A stretch of 38,083 nucleotides of DNA from Candidatus Limnocylindria bacterium (lineage in GTDB: Bacteria; Chloroflexota; Limnocylindria; QHBO01), in NCBI GenBank assembly GCA_030146365.1, contig JASLBU010000218.1, positions 1 to 38,083 of the forward strand. Direction: 5' to 3'. The translations under genes were made by a program, and so were the position numbers. A model generated the notes under the pieces. That model was not told the DNA's origin, ran no database searches, and worked only from the letters and a program-made list of their open reading frames with translations. This document shows positions 31,963 to 38,083 of this stretch, in pieces (position 1 is the first letter of the stretch; every line of letters starts with the position of its first letter).

Positions 31963-33168
31963 CTACGTCGCATGGAGTGCCTCGGTGGGGGAGACCCGCG
32001 CCGCCTGACGTGCAGGATAGATTCCTGCCACCACGCCGACTGCGAGTGAGGCTGCGATACCGGCCGCGATGCCCATCAACGGCAATACGAGCGGCCACCC
32101 CTGCCCTCCGGCGTATAGCCACGCAAAGGCGGTCCCGAGAACGGCGCCTGCAACGCCCCCGCTGCCGGCGAGAAGCAGCGCCTCGACCACAAACTGGCCG
32201 GCGACGTCCCGGCGGGTTGCGCCGAGGGCACGCCGCAGCCCAACCTCCGTTCGGCGCTCCAGCACCGACATGAGCATGACGTTCGCGATGCCAACGCCGG
32301 CCACAACCAGCGCCAGCGTGCCGAGCCCGACGAGGAGCGCGGTAAACGCCGTCTCGGCGGCGGCACGAGCTTCCAGCGCGTCCGACGGCCGCGCCACGCG
32401 AACCTCCTCGGGATTGGGCGGATTTGCGGTGGCCGCCAGCACCTGCCTGACCTGGTCGATGACCTTCGGCGTGGTCCGCACGTAGAGCGTGTCGAACGAG
32501 CTGGCCGTGCCGAACACGTCCGTCGCAATCTCGGGGCCAATAATTGCCGAGCGGTCGAGCTCCGGAGCGAGGGCGTTTGGCTTGAGAATGCCGACCACGC
32601 TGAACCACCGGTCGCCGATGCGGACCAGGACGGGCGTGTCAACGGCGGTGATGCCGAGACGCTGGGCGGCAACGCTGCCGAGCACAACCGCGGGGTACGC
32701 CGACGTGGCGCCGTTGAGAAATTCGCCGTCCGCGAGCTCTAGGCCCAGGGTCTCGTCGAGGTCCGTCTCGGCCGCCACGACGCCGATGCCGCCGGTCTGC
32801 GACTCCGGCACGAGGTCGGTGCGGCGCACGCTTGCATCGACGTTGGTCGTGCCGCTCACAGCCTCGACCGCACCGATGCGCTCCACCATCCCCGATGCCG
32901 CCTCTGGCAGCGACGAGCCGGACCCGAGGAGCGATTGCCCCGCGGTGACCGTCAGCAGGTTGGTCCCCAGACGATCGAGCGAGGCTAGCAGGTTGGCACG
33001 GCTCGACTCGCTGATGCCGACTACGGCTACGATTGCCGCGATTCCGATCGCGATCCCAACCGCCGTGAGCGTCGTGCGCAGCCGCCGCGCGCCGAGGCCA
33101 TGCCAGCCGACGGCCACGAAGTCGCGCCACGCGAGGCGTCCGCCATCAGGCAGTGCGGTGGGAGTCAT
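31963..33168 (-). CDS. MacB-like ABC transporter permease (FtsX family)
   Basis: A protein of 401 residues with four membrane helices. One is near the N-terminus (about 34-55) and three are C-terminal (about 275-300, 325-350, 360-385), with a large outer MacB-type domain between. Landmarks are RRLRTTLTAVGIAIGIAAIV, then FtsX segments VGIANVMLMSVLERRTEVGL, RRALGATRRDV and IYPARQAARVSPTEAL. Its stop and the ATPase overlap by 4 bases at the other end (ATPase stop/permease start). With the ATPase, adaptor and lipoprotein upstream it forms a tripartite-like export or envelope-stress system. The substrate is unknown. Confidence 0.92.
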   Translation of the reverse strand: MTPTALPDGGRLAWRDFVAVGWHGLGARRLRTTLTAVGIAIGIAAIVAVVGISESSRANLLASLDRLGTNLLTVTAGQSLLGSGSSLPEAASGMVERIGAVEAVSGTTNVDASVRRTDLVPESQTGGIGVVAAETDLDETLGLELADGEFLNGATSAYPAVVLGSVAAQRLGITAVDTPVLVRIGDRWFSVVGILKPNALAPELDRSAIIGPEIATDVFGTASSFDTLYVRTTPKVIDQVRQVLAATANPPNPEEVRVARPSDALEARAAAETAFTALLVGLGTLALVVAGVGIANVMLMSVLERRTEVGLRRALGATRRDVAGQFVVEALLLAGSGGVAGAVLGTAFAWLYAGGQGWPLVLPLMGIAAGIAASLAVGVVAGIYPARQAARVSPTEALHAT

Positions 33169-33854
33169 CGGTCCACTCCGGTATCTCGGACGACGCGCCC
33201 GTCGAGCAGCTCCACGCGCCGCGGCAGCTCTGCCGCGATGGCCGGGTCATGAGTGATGACCGCAATCGTGACGCCGTCCGCGTTGAGCTGGCGCAGCAGC
33301 GCGAGGATCGCGGACCCGGTCGCCGAGTCGAGATTGCCGGTCGGCTCGTCGGCGAGAACGTACGCCGGCTCGCCGACGAGGGCGCGGGCGATCGCGACCC
33401 GCTGACGCTCGCCGCCGGACAGCTGGGAGGGCCGATGCGACGCGCGGCTAGAGAGCCCGACGCGGTCGAGCAGTTCTGCCGCCCGACGCCACCGCTCTGC
33501 GAACGGCACACCCGCGTACAGCAGCCCGAGTGCGACGTTCTCCACGGCGGTGAGTCCAGGCAGCAGGTGGAACTGCTGGAATACGAACCCGATGCGTCGG
33601 GCGCGGATCGCGGCCGCCTCGGCGTCGGTAAGGGTCTCCACGGCGTGCCCGTCGACGGCTATGCTGCCCTCCGTCGGCGTGTCGAGGGTCCCGGCGATGT
33701 GGAGCAGGGTCGACTTCCCGGAGCCCGAAGGCCCCACGATTCCCACGAGCTCGCCCGGATGGAGCGCGAGGCTGACGTTGCGGAGCGCGTCGACCGGTGG
33801 AGTGCCCGGATAGCGCTTGGTGACGTCGGTGAGCGCAAGGACCGGCGCTGTCAT
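33165..33854 (-). CDS. MacB/LolD-type ABC transporter ATP-binding protein
   Basis: A protein of 229 residues. Walker A is GPSGSGKST (41-49); RIGFVFQQFHLLPGLTAVEN is the Q-loop region typical of the MacB/LolD group. The signature is LSGGERQRVAIARALV, and Walker B with D-loop is YVLADEPTGNLDS. The ATG at 33854 overlaps the adaptor stop (ATGA). It powers the FtsX-type permease encoded next. Confidence 0.94.
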   Translation of the reverse strand: MTAPVLALTDVTKRYPGTPPVDALRNVSLALHPGELVGIVGPSGSGKSTLLHIAGTLDTPTEGSIAVDGHAVETLTDAEAAAIRARRIGFVFQQFHLLPGLTAVENVALGLLYAGVPFAERWRRAAELLDRVGLSSRASHRPSQLSGGERQRVAIARALVGEPAYVLADEPTGNLDSATGSAILALLRQLNADGVTIAVITHDPAIAAELPRRVELLDGRVVRDTGVDR

Positions 33855-34891
33855 GGGATCACCACCTTGTCCCCCGCGGCGAGATCCCCCTGCACCTCCA
33901 CCCACCCATCGGCAAACATGCCCACCTCGACCGGGACGAGATCGACACTCCCGGACTCGGTCACGCGCTCGACCGCGTACCCGCCCTCGAGCAGCGCGAG
34001 CAGCGCGCCGACCGGGACCGCGAGCACGTCGTCGCGTTCCTGGCGCACGAGGAGGATCTCCACCGGAGCGTTTCCGGCATCTGGGAGGTCCTCGTCGAGC
34101 GTCAGCGTCACGCCGTAGCTCTGGGAGCCGTCCTGAGCGGTCGTCGGCACGGAGTCGACGTGCTCCACGGTCGCCGTAACTACCGTGCCGTCGCTGAGCT
34201 CGACCTCGACGCTGTCGCCGGCGTCCACGCCTTGGAGCTGCGAAGCGGAGAGGCTTGCGGTCACCACGCGCTCGGTATCGGTGACCCGCACGACCGGCGC
34301 CCCCGGCCCGACATTGGCCCCGCGCGTCGCCTCGAGGCCTGCGATGATCACCGCATCCGGCTCGAAGACCACGTCGCCGGTGTCGACCACGCCGTCGACC
34401 TCCTGGCCCGTCGCTTCCTGCCACGCCTCGACGGCCGCGGTCGTCGCGTCGTCCCACGTCTCGTCGACCGTCAGATCGTCTCCATAGCCGAGCTCGACGA
34501 GATTGGCCTCGAGCTGCTCGACGTCCTCGCCGGTGACGTCCTCGGAGAGCGAGCGCCATACTGGCATCTCGCCGTAGAGCAGGAGGGTCGGCGCGCCGTT
34601 CACTTCCCACAGCACATCGCCGCGCTCGATGAGGTCGCCGGCGGCGGGCAACCGGGTCACCGTCCCGGGCGCCGCTGCCGCCAAGGGCCGCTCCTCGCCG
34701 TGGCCGAGGGTCCCATCGATCTCGTCGACCACGCGAAGGGTGCGTTCCGCCACTCGCTCCGTCGCTCGCGGCTCCGACTCGCCGGCGGCGTCGGCGGGCT
34801 TGGCGGCGGTGCTCCAGGCCACCACGGCTACCACGCCGGCCGCAGCAACGGCGCCCGAGCCGATCGCCAGGATCCTGCCTCGCCGGCTCAT
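33851..34891 (-). CDS. Periplasmic-adaptor-like protein (HlyD/MacA type) with peptidoglycan-binding domain
   Basis: A protein of 346 residues with an N-terminal membrane anchor (about 8-27). A lipoyl/barrel-like part includes AAAAPGTVTRLPAAGDLIER, and a peptidoglycan-binding type 1 domain is inserted at about 105-160 (EDVEQLEANLVELGYGDDLT, then TTAAVEAWQEATG). Beta-barrel segments follow (DAGDSVEVELSDGTVVTATV, then VPVEVGMFADGWVEVQGDLA). Adaptors of this kind pair with MacB-like transporters. The long hairpin of diderm MacA is absent, which suits a monoderm or wall-linked design. The start is ATG 34891, overlapping the lipoprotein stop. Confidence 0.85.
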   Translation of the reverse strand: MSRRGRILAIGSGAVAAAGVVAVVAWSTAAKPADAAGESEPRATERVAERTLRVVDEIDGTLGHGEERPLAAAAPGTVTRLPAAGDLIERGDVLWEVNGAPTLLLYGEMPVWRSLSEDVTGEDVEQLEANLVELGYGDDLTVDETWDDATTAAVEAWQEATGQEVDGVVDTGDVVFEPDAVIIAGLEATRGANVGPGAPVVRVTDTERVVTASLSASQLQGVDAGDSVEVELSDGTVVTATVEHVDSVPTTAQDGSQSYGVTLTLDEDLPDAGNAPVEILLVRQERDDVLAVPVGALLALLEGGYAVERVTESGSVDLVPVEVGMFADGWVEVQGDLAAGDKVVIP

Positions 34892-35496
34892 GGCCCCACC
34901 TCCTCGACGGTTCCGTCGATGACACCTTCGAGGTGTGAGCGGCACTCTGCCTCCGCGGCCTGGAACTCTTCGCTCATCGGATCGAAGTCGTCCTGGGAGC
35001 CGGGCCGGACGACAATGCCGCCGTTACCTGGATCCGGCATGTCGATGCCGTGCTCGCGCATGCACTCGGCGAACGCCAGGAACGCTTCCTCCTCCTCGGC
35101 GCTCAGCGGAGGAGCGTCGCCCGGCTCGAGTGCGCCGAGTCCTTCGAGATGGTGGTCGCACCCCTGCTCTGCAGCGCGGAACTCGTCACTGTTCGGATCG
35201 AACGGCGGAACGTCTCCGGGCACAGCCTCGGCGACGTCGCCCTGCCCACCCCCTTCGCCTGCCCCCCGAAAGACAGGATCCGGCAAGTCGATGCCGTTCT
35301 CTCGCATGCACTCGGTGAACGAGAGCAGCGCCTCCTCGGGATCGCTGACTGCCGCGGATGCGGTCGCACTCGGCGTCGCGTCGTCCTCGCCGGTCAGCGT
35401 CGCGACGCCGTCACTGGCGCCGCACGCCGCGAGGAGGACGGCGGACAGGACCCCGACGGCAAGGAGCCCTCGACGTCGGCCTGATCTGTTTGTCAT
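34888..35496 (-). CDS. Lipoprotein with duplicated Cys-containing domain, MacAB-associated
   Basis: A protein of 202 residues. A signal peptide with lipobox LLAAC (C25) and a Thr/Ser/Ala linker precede two copies of one domain. Copy 1 (about 57-119) contains LSFTECMRENGIDLPDP and ends DPNSDEFRAAEQGCDHHLEG. Copy 2 (about 139-191) contains LAFAECMREHGIDMPDP and ends DPMSEEFQAAEAECRSHLEG. Each copy has two Cys (C63/C113, C145/C185) that could pair. The ECMRExGxxxPDP pattern recurs in lipoproteins near MacAB-like exporters in GC-rich bacteria (general knowledge). Function is unknown; it may be a ligand sensor or partner of the adaptor. GAGG lies 9 bases before ATG 35496. Confidence 0.8.
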   Translation of the reverse strand: MTNRSGRRRGLLAVGVLSAVLLAACGASDGVATLTGEDDATPSATASAAVSDPEEALLSFTECMRENGIDLPDPVFRGAGEGGGQGDVAEAVPGDVPPFDPNSDEFRAAEQGCDHHLEGLGALEPGDAPPLSAEEEEAFLAFAECMREHGIDMPDPGNGGIVVRPGSQDDFDPMSEEFQAAEAECRSHLEGVIDGTVEEVGP

Positions 35497-35560
35497 CGCT
35501 CTATACCTCAAGGCTCGGACGACGGTCGCCGTCCCATTGCCACGAGGGTCCAGGACACGC

Positions 35561-35582
35561 CTGAAAGGCGTCTGAGAATCGC
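35561..35582 (-). promoter_or_regulatory. 11-bp tandem repeat upstream of the MacAB-like operon (response-regulator site B)
   Basis: On the plus strand CTGAAAGGCGT is directly followed by CTGAGAATCGC, an exact 11-base period. Read on the coding strand it is TCTCAGACGCCTTTCAG. That matches site A at 37586-37607 (TCTCAGACCGCTCTCAG) at 14 of 17 positions. It lies 65 bases before the lipoprotein start and just after the kinase stop. Tandem 11-bp repeats are the usual target of OmpR-family regulators. Confidence 0.6.
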
Positions 35583-35586
35583 CGGG

Positions 35587-36894
35587 TCAGGTGGCCGGTA
35601 GCTTCACCAGGAAGCGGGCACCGCCGGTCGCGCGGTTCTCAGCGGCGATCGTCCCCCCATGTCCCTCCGCAATCCATCGCGCGATCGCGAGCCCAAGGCC
35701 CACACCGCCCGCGCTCGCTGTTCGCGCGCGATAAAAACGATCAAATATGCGGTCAATCTCGTCGGGCGCAATGCCTGGCCCCTCGTCCTCGACGACAAGC
35801 TGCAGACCGGGGGCTGTGCGCCGAAGGGCGATTAGGACCGGCGAACCGGGTGGTGAGTGCCGAATGGCGTTGTCCACCAGGATCCCGACGAGCTGCTCCA
35901 AGCGGCGGCGGTCACCCTCCAGATGGATTGGCTCGACGTCGGTTCGGACGCGGACCCCTTCGCGCCGCGCCAGCGGGGCCAGCCGCTCTACGACAGCGAC
36001 GACCGCCTCGTCCAAGCGCACCGGCGCCCGCTCCAGCTCCAGCGTGCCCGCCTGCATGCGCGCGAATACGAGGAGCTCGTCAACCAACTCTGTCAAACGG
36101 TCGGCTTGCTGGTCGATCTCATCAAGCGGTCCGCCCGGCGCACCGATGCCCGTGGGCTGTCTGCGCGCGTCGGTCACGGCGGCCTTAACGATCGCGAGCG
36201 GGGTCCGGAGCTCGTGACCCGCATCGGCCGCAAACTCGCGCTGGCGCCGCATTGATTCACGGATGGGAACGAGCGCACGACCGGCATACAACCAGCCAAG
36301 GAAGATCGCCACACCGAGCACCCCGAGGCCGCTGAGAAGCAGGGTGGTTCGTAGGCTGTCGAGAGCGCGGCGCTCGGCTTCGAGGTCTTGCAGTACCTGG
36401 ACTACGTACGTGCCGACCGAAGTTTCCACGGGTTGACTGAGGATGCGAGCCGCCCGTCCCGTGACGGCGGCCTCGCGAACATCGGTCTGCCCCGCTCGCG
36501 CCACCTCCAGACCTTCTTGGTGCGGCAAGCCCAGCGACTCGACGACACGCTGGAGGCCGACGACCTCGCCGTCGGGCTCTACCACGAACGCCAAACTTCC
36601 CGACGCGGTGCCGAGGAAGCTGATTCCGACCGTCGGCCCCTCCAATGGGATCGAGATCGGGCCGGCCGCCTCGACCGGCCCCCCGCGCATCGCAATGATG
36701 GGTGCCACCTCCACGGCGCGACGCTCGAGCTCCGCTCGGGCGTCAGCCTCGAGTGAGCGGGCAACGCTGAGGTAGATGAGTCCCCCGACGACGAACAGCA
36801 CGGCCAGCGTCAGGCCGCCACTCCACGCCGCGAGGCGCCACCGGGTGCCCCGGAGGAGCCGCGCCTCGTCGCTTCCCGGCTGGGGGGTAGTCAT
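35587..36894 (-). CDS. Membrane sensor histidine kinase (OmpR-type partner)
   Basis: A protein of 435 residues. Membrane helices at about 24-43 and 184-204 enclose a ~140-residue outer sensor domain of no recognised family. There is a short or missing HAMP region, then HisKA with H227 in DAGHELRTPL, then HATPase with LVGILVDNAIRHSPPG, EDEGPGI and GGVGLGLAIARWIAEGHGG. The ATG overlaps the response regulator stop (ATGA). It likely senses an envelope stress or antimicrobial signal handled by the neighbouring exporter; that link is inferred. Confidence 0.92.
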   Translation of the reverse strand: MTTPQPGSDEARLLRGTRWRLAAWSGGLTLAVLFVVGGLIYLSVARSLEADARAELERRAVEVAPIIAMRGGPVEAAGPISIPLEGPTVGISFLGTASGSLAFVVEPDGEVVGLQRVVESLGLPHQEGLEVARAGQTDVREAAVTGRAARILSQPVETSVGTYVVQVLQDLEAERRALDSLRTTLLLSGLGVLGVAIFLGWLYAGRALVPIRESMRRQREFAADAGHELRTPLAIVKAAVTDARRQPTGIGAPGGPLDEIDQQADRLTELVDELLVFARMQAGTLELERAPVRLDEAVVAVVERLAPLARREGVRVRTDVEPIHLEGDRRRLEQLVGILVDNAIRHSPPGSPVLIALRRTAPGLQLVVEDEGPGIAPDEIDRIFDRFYRARTASAGGVGLGLAIARWIAEGHGGTIAAENRATGGARFLVKLPAT

Positions 36895-37562
36895 CGCTCG
36901 GTAATGCGGTAGCCGATGCCGCGCGCCGTTCGGATTAGGCCCCCGGCGCCCCCGAGCTTGGAGCGCAGGTAGTGAACGTACGCGTCCACGCTGTTGAGCG
37001 TCACCGCAGCGGCCAACGGCCATGCGTGGTCGAGAAGCTGCTCGCGGGAGAGAACCTGGCCCTTGTGGCGGAGGAGGCACTCGAGCAAAGCGAACTCGCG
37101 CCCGGTGAGCTCCACCTCCCGTCCGTCGACCCTCACCGACCGCGAGCGCTCGTCAAGGATGATGGGCCCGCAGCGCAGCAGCGGGCCGCTGGTCGAAGCT
37201 GATCGACGACGCGCCAGCGAACGCAGGCGAGCGGCGAGCTCTTCGTATGCGAAGGGCTTCACGAGGTAGTCGTCCGCGCCGGAGTCGAGCCCGGCCACGC
37301 GGTCGTCGACGGTGTCGCGGGCGGTCAGCATCAGGATCGGCACCTTGGAGCCCCGCCGCCGAACGCGGCGCGCTACGTCCAGCCCGCTGATCCCCGGAAG
37401 CTTGACGTCGAGCACAATGGCCTCCAGGCCGCCCTGCGTTGCCAACATATCAAGCGCCCCCTCGCCTGACGTAGCTAGTTCCACGATATGCCGATCCGAC
37501 GTCAGAAGCCGCAGTAGCAGCTTGGCAAGCGCCGGGTCATCCTCGACGACGAGCAGGTGCAT
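36891..37562 (-). CDS. OmpR-family response regulator
   Basis: A protein of 223 residues. The receiver has D8/D9, phospho-acceptor D52 in IVLDVKLPG and Lys in DYLVKPFAYEE. The winged-helix C-terminus (about 125-222) includes LTGREFALLECLLRHKGQVL, SREQLLDHAWPLAAAVTLNS, VDAYVHYLRSKL and RTARGIGYRI. No Shine-Dalgarno sequence precedes ATG 37562, and the operator-like repeat ends only 23 bases upstream, so the message may be leaderless or nearly so. It is first gene of the two-gene system. Confidence 0.93.
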   Translation of the reverse strand: MHLLVVEDDPALAKLLLRLLTSDRHIVELATSGEGALDMLATQGGLEAIVLDVKLPGISGLDVARRVRRRGSKVPILMLTARDTVDDRVAGLDSGADDYLVKPFAYEELAARLRSLARRRSASTSGPLLRCGPIILDERSRSVRVDGREVELTGREFALLECLLRHKGQVLSREQLLDHAWPLAAAVTLNSVDAYVHYLRSKLGGAGGLIRTARGIGYRITER

Positions 37563-37585
37563 GTCGACATGCTGGCACGCGGATT

Positions 37586-37607
37586 CTGAGAGCGGTCTGA
37601 GAGTGGG
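37586..37607 (-). promoter_or_regulatory. 11-bp tandem repeat upstream of the response regulator gene (site A)
   Basis: On the plus strand CTGAGAGCGGT is directly followed by CTGAGAGTGGG. The repeat lies 24-45 bases before the response regulator ATG and is closely related to the site before the MacAB-like operon (35561-35582). It suggests autoregulation. Confidence 0.6.
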
Positions 37608-37852
37608 ATTACGGTCGCGGTCGGCGAGACTTCCAAGCCGTTCGTCGGCGCGCGATATGGCGCCGGGAGGACGCGTTCCACCGGAAAGGTATGGCCTCGG
37701 AAACGACGGCCGAACGTGGGCTCTGGTGCAGCGATGTTCGCCAGTGCGCGGCAGGCCGAGGAGCGTAGCCGTCACACTGACTGACCGAGCGCCGGGAGAG
37801 CCTCAGGCCACGTACCAAGCGAGCGGATCGTCTGTAGCGTTGTGTTGCGAGC

Positions 37853-37878
37853 GTGGGGCGCCGGCCCACACGGCCCTC
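37853..37878 (+). repeat. Right copy of tRNA-Lys-derived repeat (possible attachment site remnant)
   Basis: GTGGG, a changed 7-base loop (GCGCCGG), then CCCACACGGCCCTC identical to tRNA-Lys positions 31280-31293. Nineteen of 26 bases match in an ungapped alignment. The T-stem pairing is kept but the T-loop is lost, so it is not a working tRNA part. Confidence 0.45.
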
Positions 37879-38083
37879 CACGACGGCAGGAACCGGAGGA
37901 GGCGAGCCGCCTGCGGCGTCCACTCGAGCCCGAGCACACGCCGATGTCGGTACTTCAGTTCGATGGCGGGCGCGGTCCACCGGGCGTACCGTCGGGTGCA
38001 GGCGCATCGAAGACGCCGTCCGCACCAGGATGATGGATGGGCATTCGGCGTCGCATCGGCCAGCCTCAGGCAAGCAGCCTCGC

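Larger units (their letters stand above)
37563..38083. other. Final 521 bp: no convincing gene
   Basis: Besides the operator-like repeat and the tRNA-derived repeat, no gene is supported. A minus-strand frame (38083 down to a stop at 37803) is open to the window edge and contains ELKYRHRRVLGLEWTPQAAR, but it shows no start and mixed third-base composition. It could be the tail of a gene entering from the right or chance. Confidence 0.3.

Noticed and set aside
31292..32608. Minus-strand frame of 438 codons overlapping the MacB-like permease
   Set aside because: Most of it is another frame of the permease gene. Only the part beyond 31963 is outside a known gene and is reported as a possible remnant.
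35557..35571. ACGCC-TGAAA-GGCGT hairpin as terminator of the kinase gene
   Set aside because: Only a 5-bp stem without a T-run, and the same bases are better explained by the 11-bp tandem repeat shared with 37586-37607.
37609..38073. Minus-strand frame of 154 codons at the right end
   Set aside because: Arg/Pro/Ser-rich, no ribosome site and no domain; it crosses the tRNA-derived repeat.
1..38083. CRISPR arrays, insertion sequences, phage or toxin-antitoxin genes
   Set aside because: No regularly spaced repeats, transposase motifs or terminal inverted repeats were seen in reading the window.

Overview
The window is GC-rich chromosomal DNA, densely packed with genes that often overlap by 1-8 bases (ATGA, GTGA and TGATG junctions). 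No rRNA, insertion sequence, CRISPR array or phage structural gene is visible. The gene set suggests an aerobic, respiring, GC-rich bacterium: a bc-type quinol:cytochrome c reductase with Tat-type Rieske protein and diheme cytochrome c, a complete System I (Ccm) cytochrome c maturation operon, Tat and lipoprotein signals, an LLM-type (FMN/F420) oxidoreductase and many GTG starts. The best guess from protein style is a Chloroflexota lineage (Limnocylindria-like), with a deep-branching actinobacterium as the alternative. This is inference and was not tested by any search.

Layout. 1-2587 (+) holds the end of a bc-complex operon: cytochrome b C-terminus, Rieske protein, diheme cytochrome c and two membrane proteins, the last apparently starting at CTG. 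2597-7909 is a metabolic stretch: class II aldolase (+), GbsR/MarR-type regulator (-), A-type Fe-S protein (-), then a translationally coupled aminotransferase/2-hydroxyacid dehydrogenase pair (+) and a small membrane protein. 7923-10629 (-) is a redox/stress block: cupredoxin lipoprotein, HxlR regulator, GAF-type (free methionine sulfoxide reductase-like) protein, ECF sigma factor, and a membrane protein joining an anti-sigma-like N-terminus to an exported Rieske domain. 10759-17410 (+) is the operon ccmABCDEFGHI. 17419-20653 holds a MarR regulator divergent from a YceI protein, with tandem operator-like sites over the promoter, then a prolyl oligopeptidase.

20650-27105 (-) is one phosphate operon, pstS-pstC-pstA-pstB-phoU-phoB-phoR, preceded by a four-unit, 11-bp-period Pho-box-like array. 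27235-30495 (-) encodes a chromate transporter, AzlC/AzlD amino acid exporter and an LLM oxidoreductase. A DUF1579-like protein (+) and a tRNA-Lys(TTT) follow.

31294-37878 looks like an accessory insert downstream of the tRNA. Its far end carries an aligned partial copy of the tRNA T-arm and acceptor 3' half. It holds a non-coding or decayed stretch, then (-) a MacAB-like ABC exporter operon (lipoprotein, adaptor, ATPase, permease) and an OmpR-family two-component system. The same 11-bp tandem repeat lies upstream of both the response regulator gene and the exporter operon, which suggests the regulator controls both. The most interesting items are the sigma factor/Rieske anti-sigma pair, this operator pair, the tRNA-bounded insert, and a CcmG whose active site reads CxxxC instead of CxxC.
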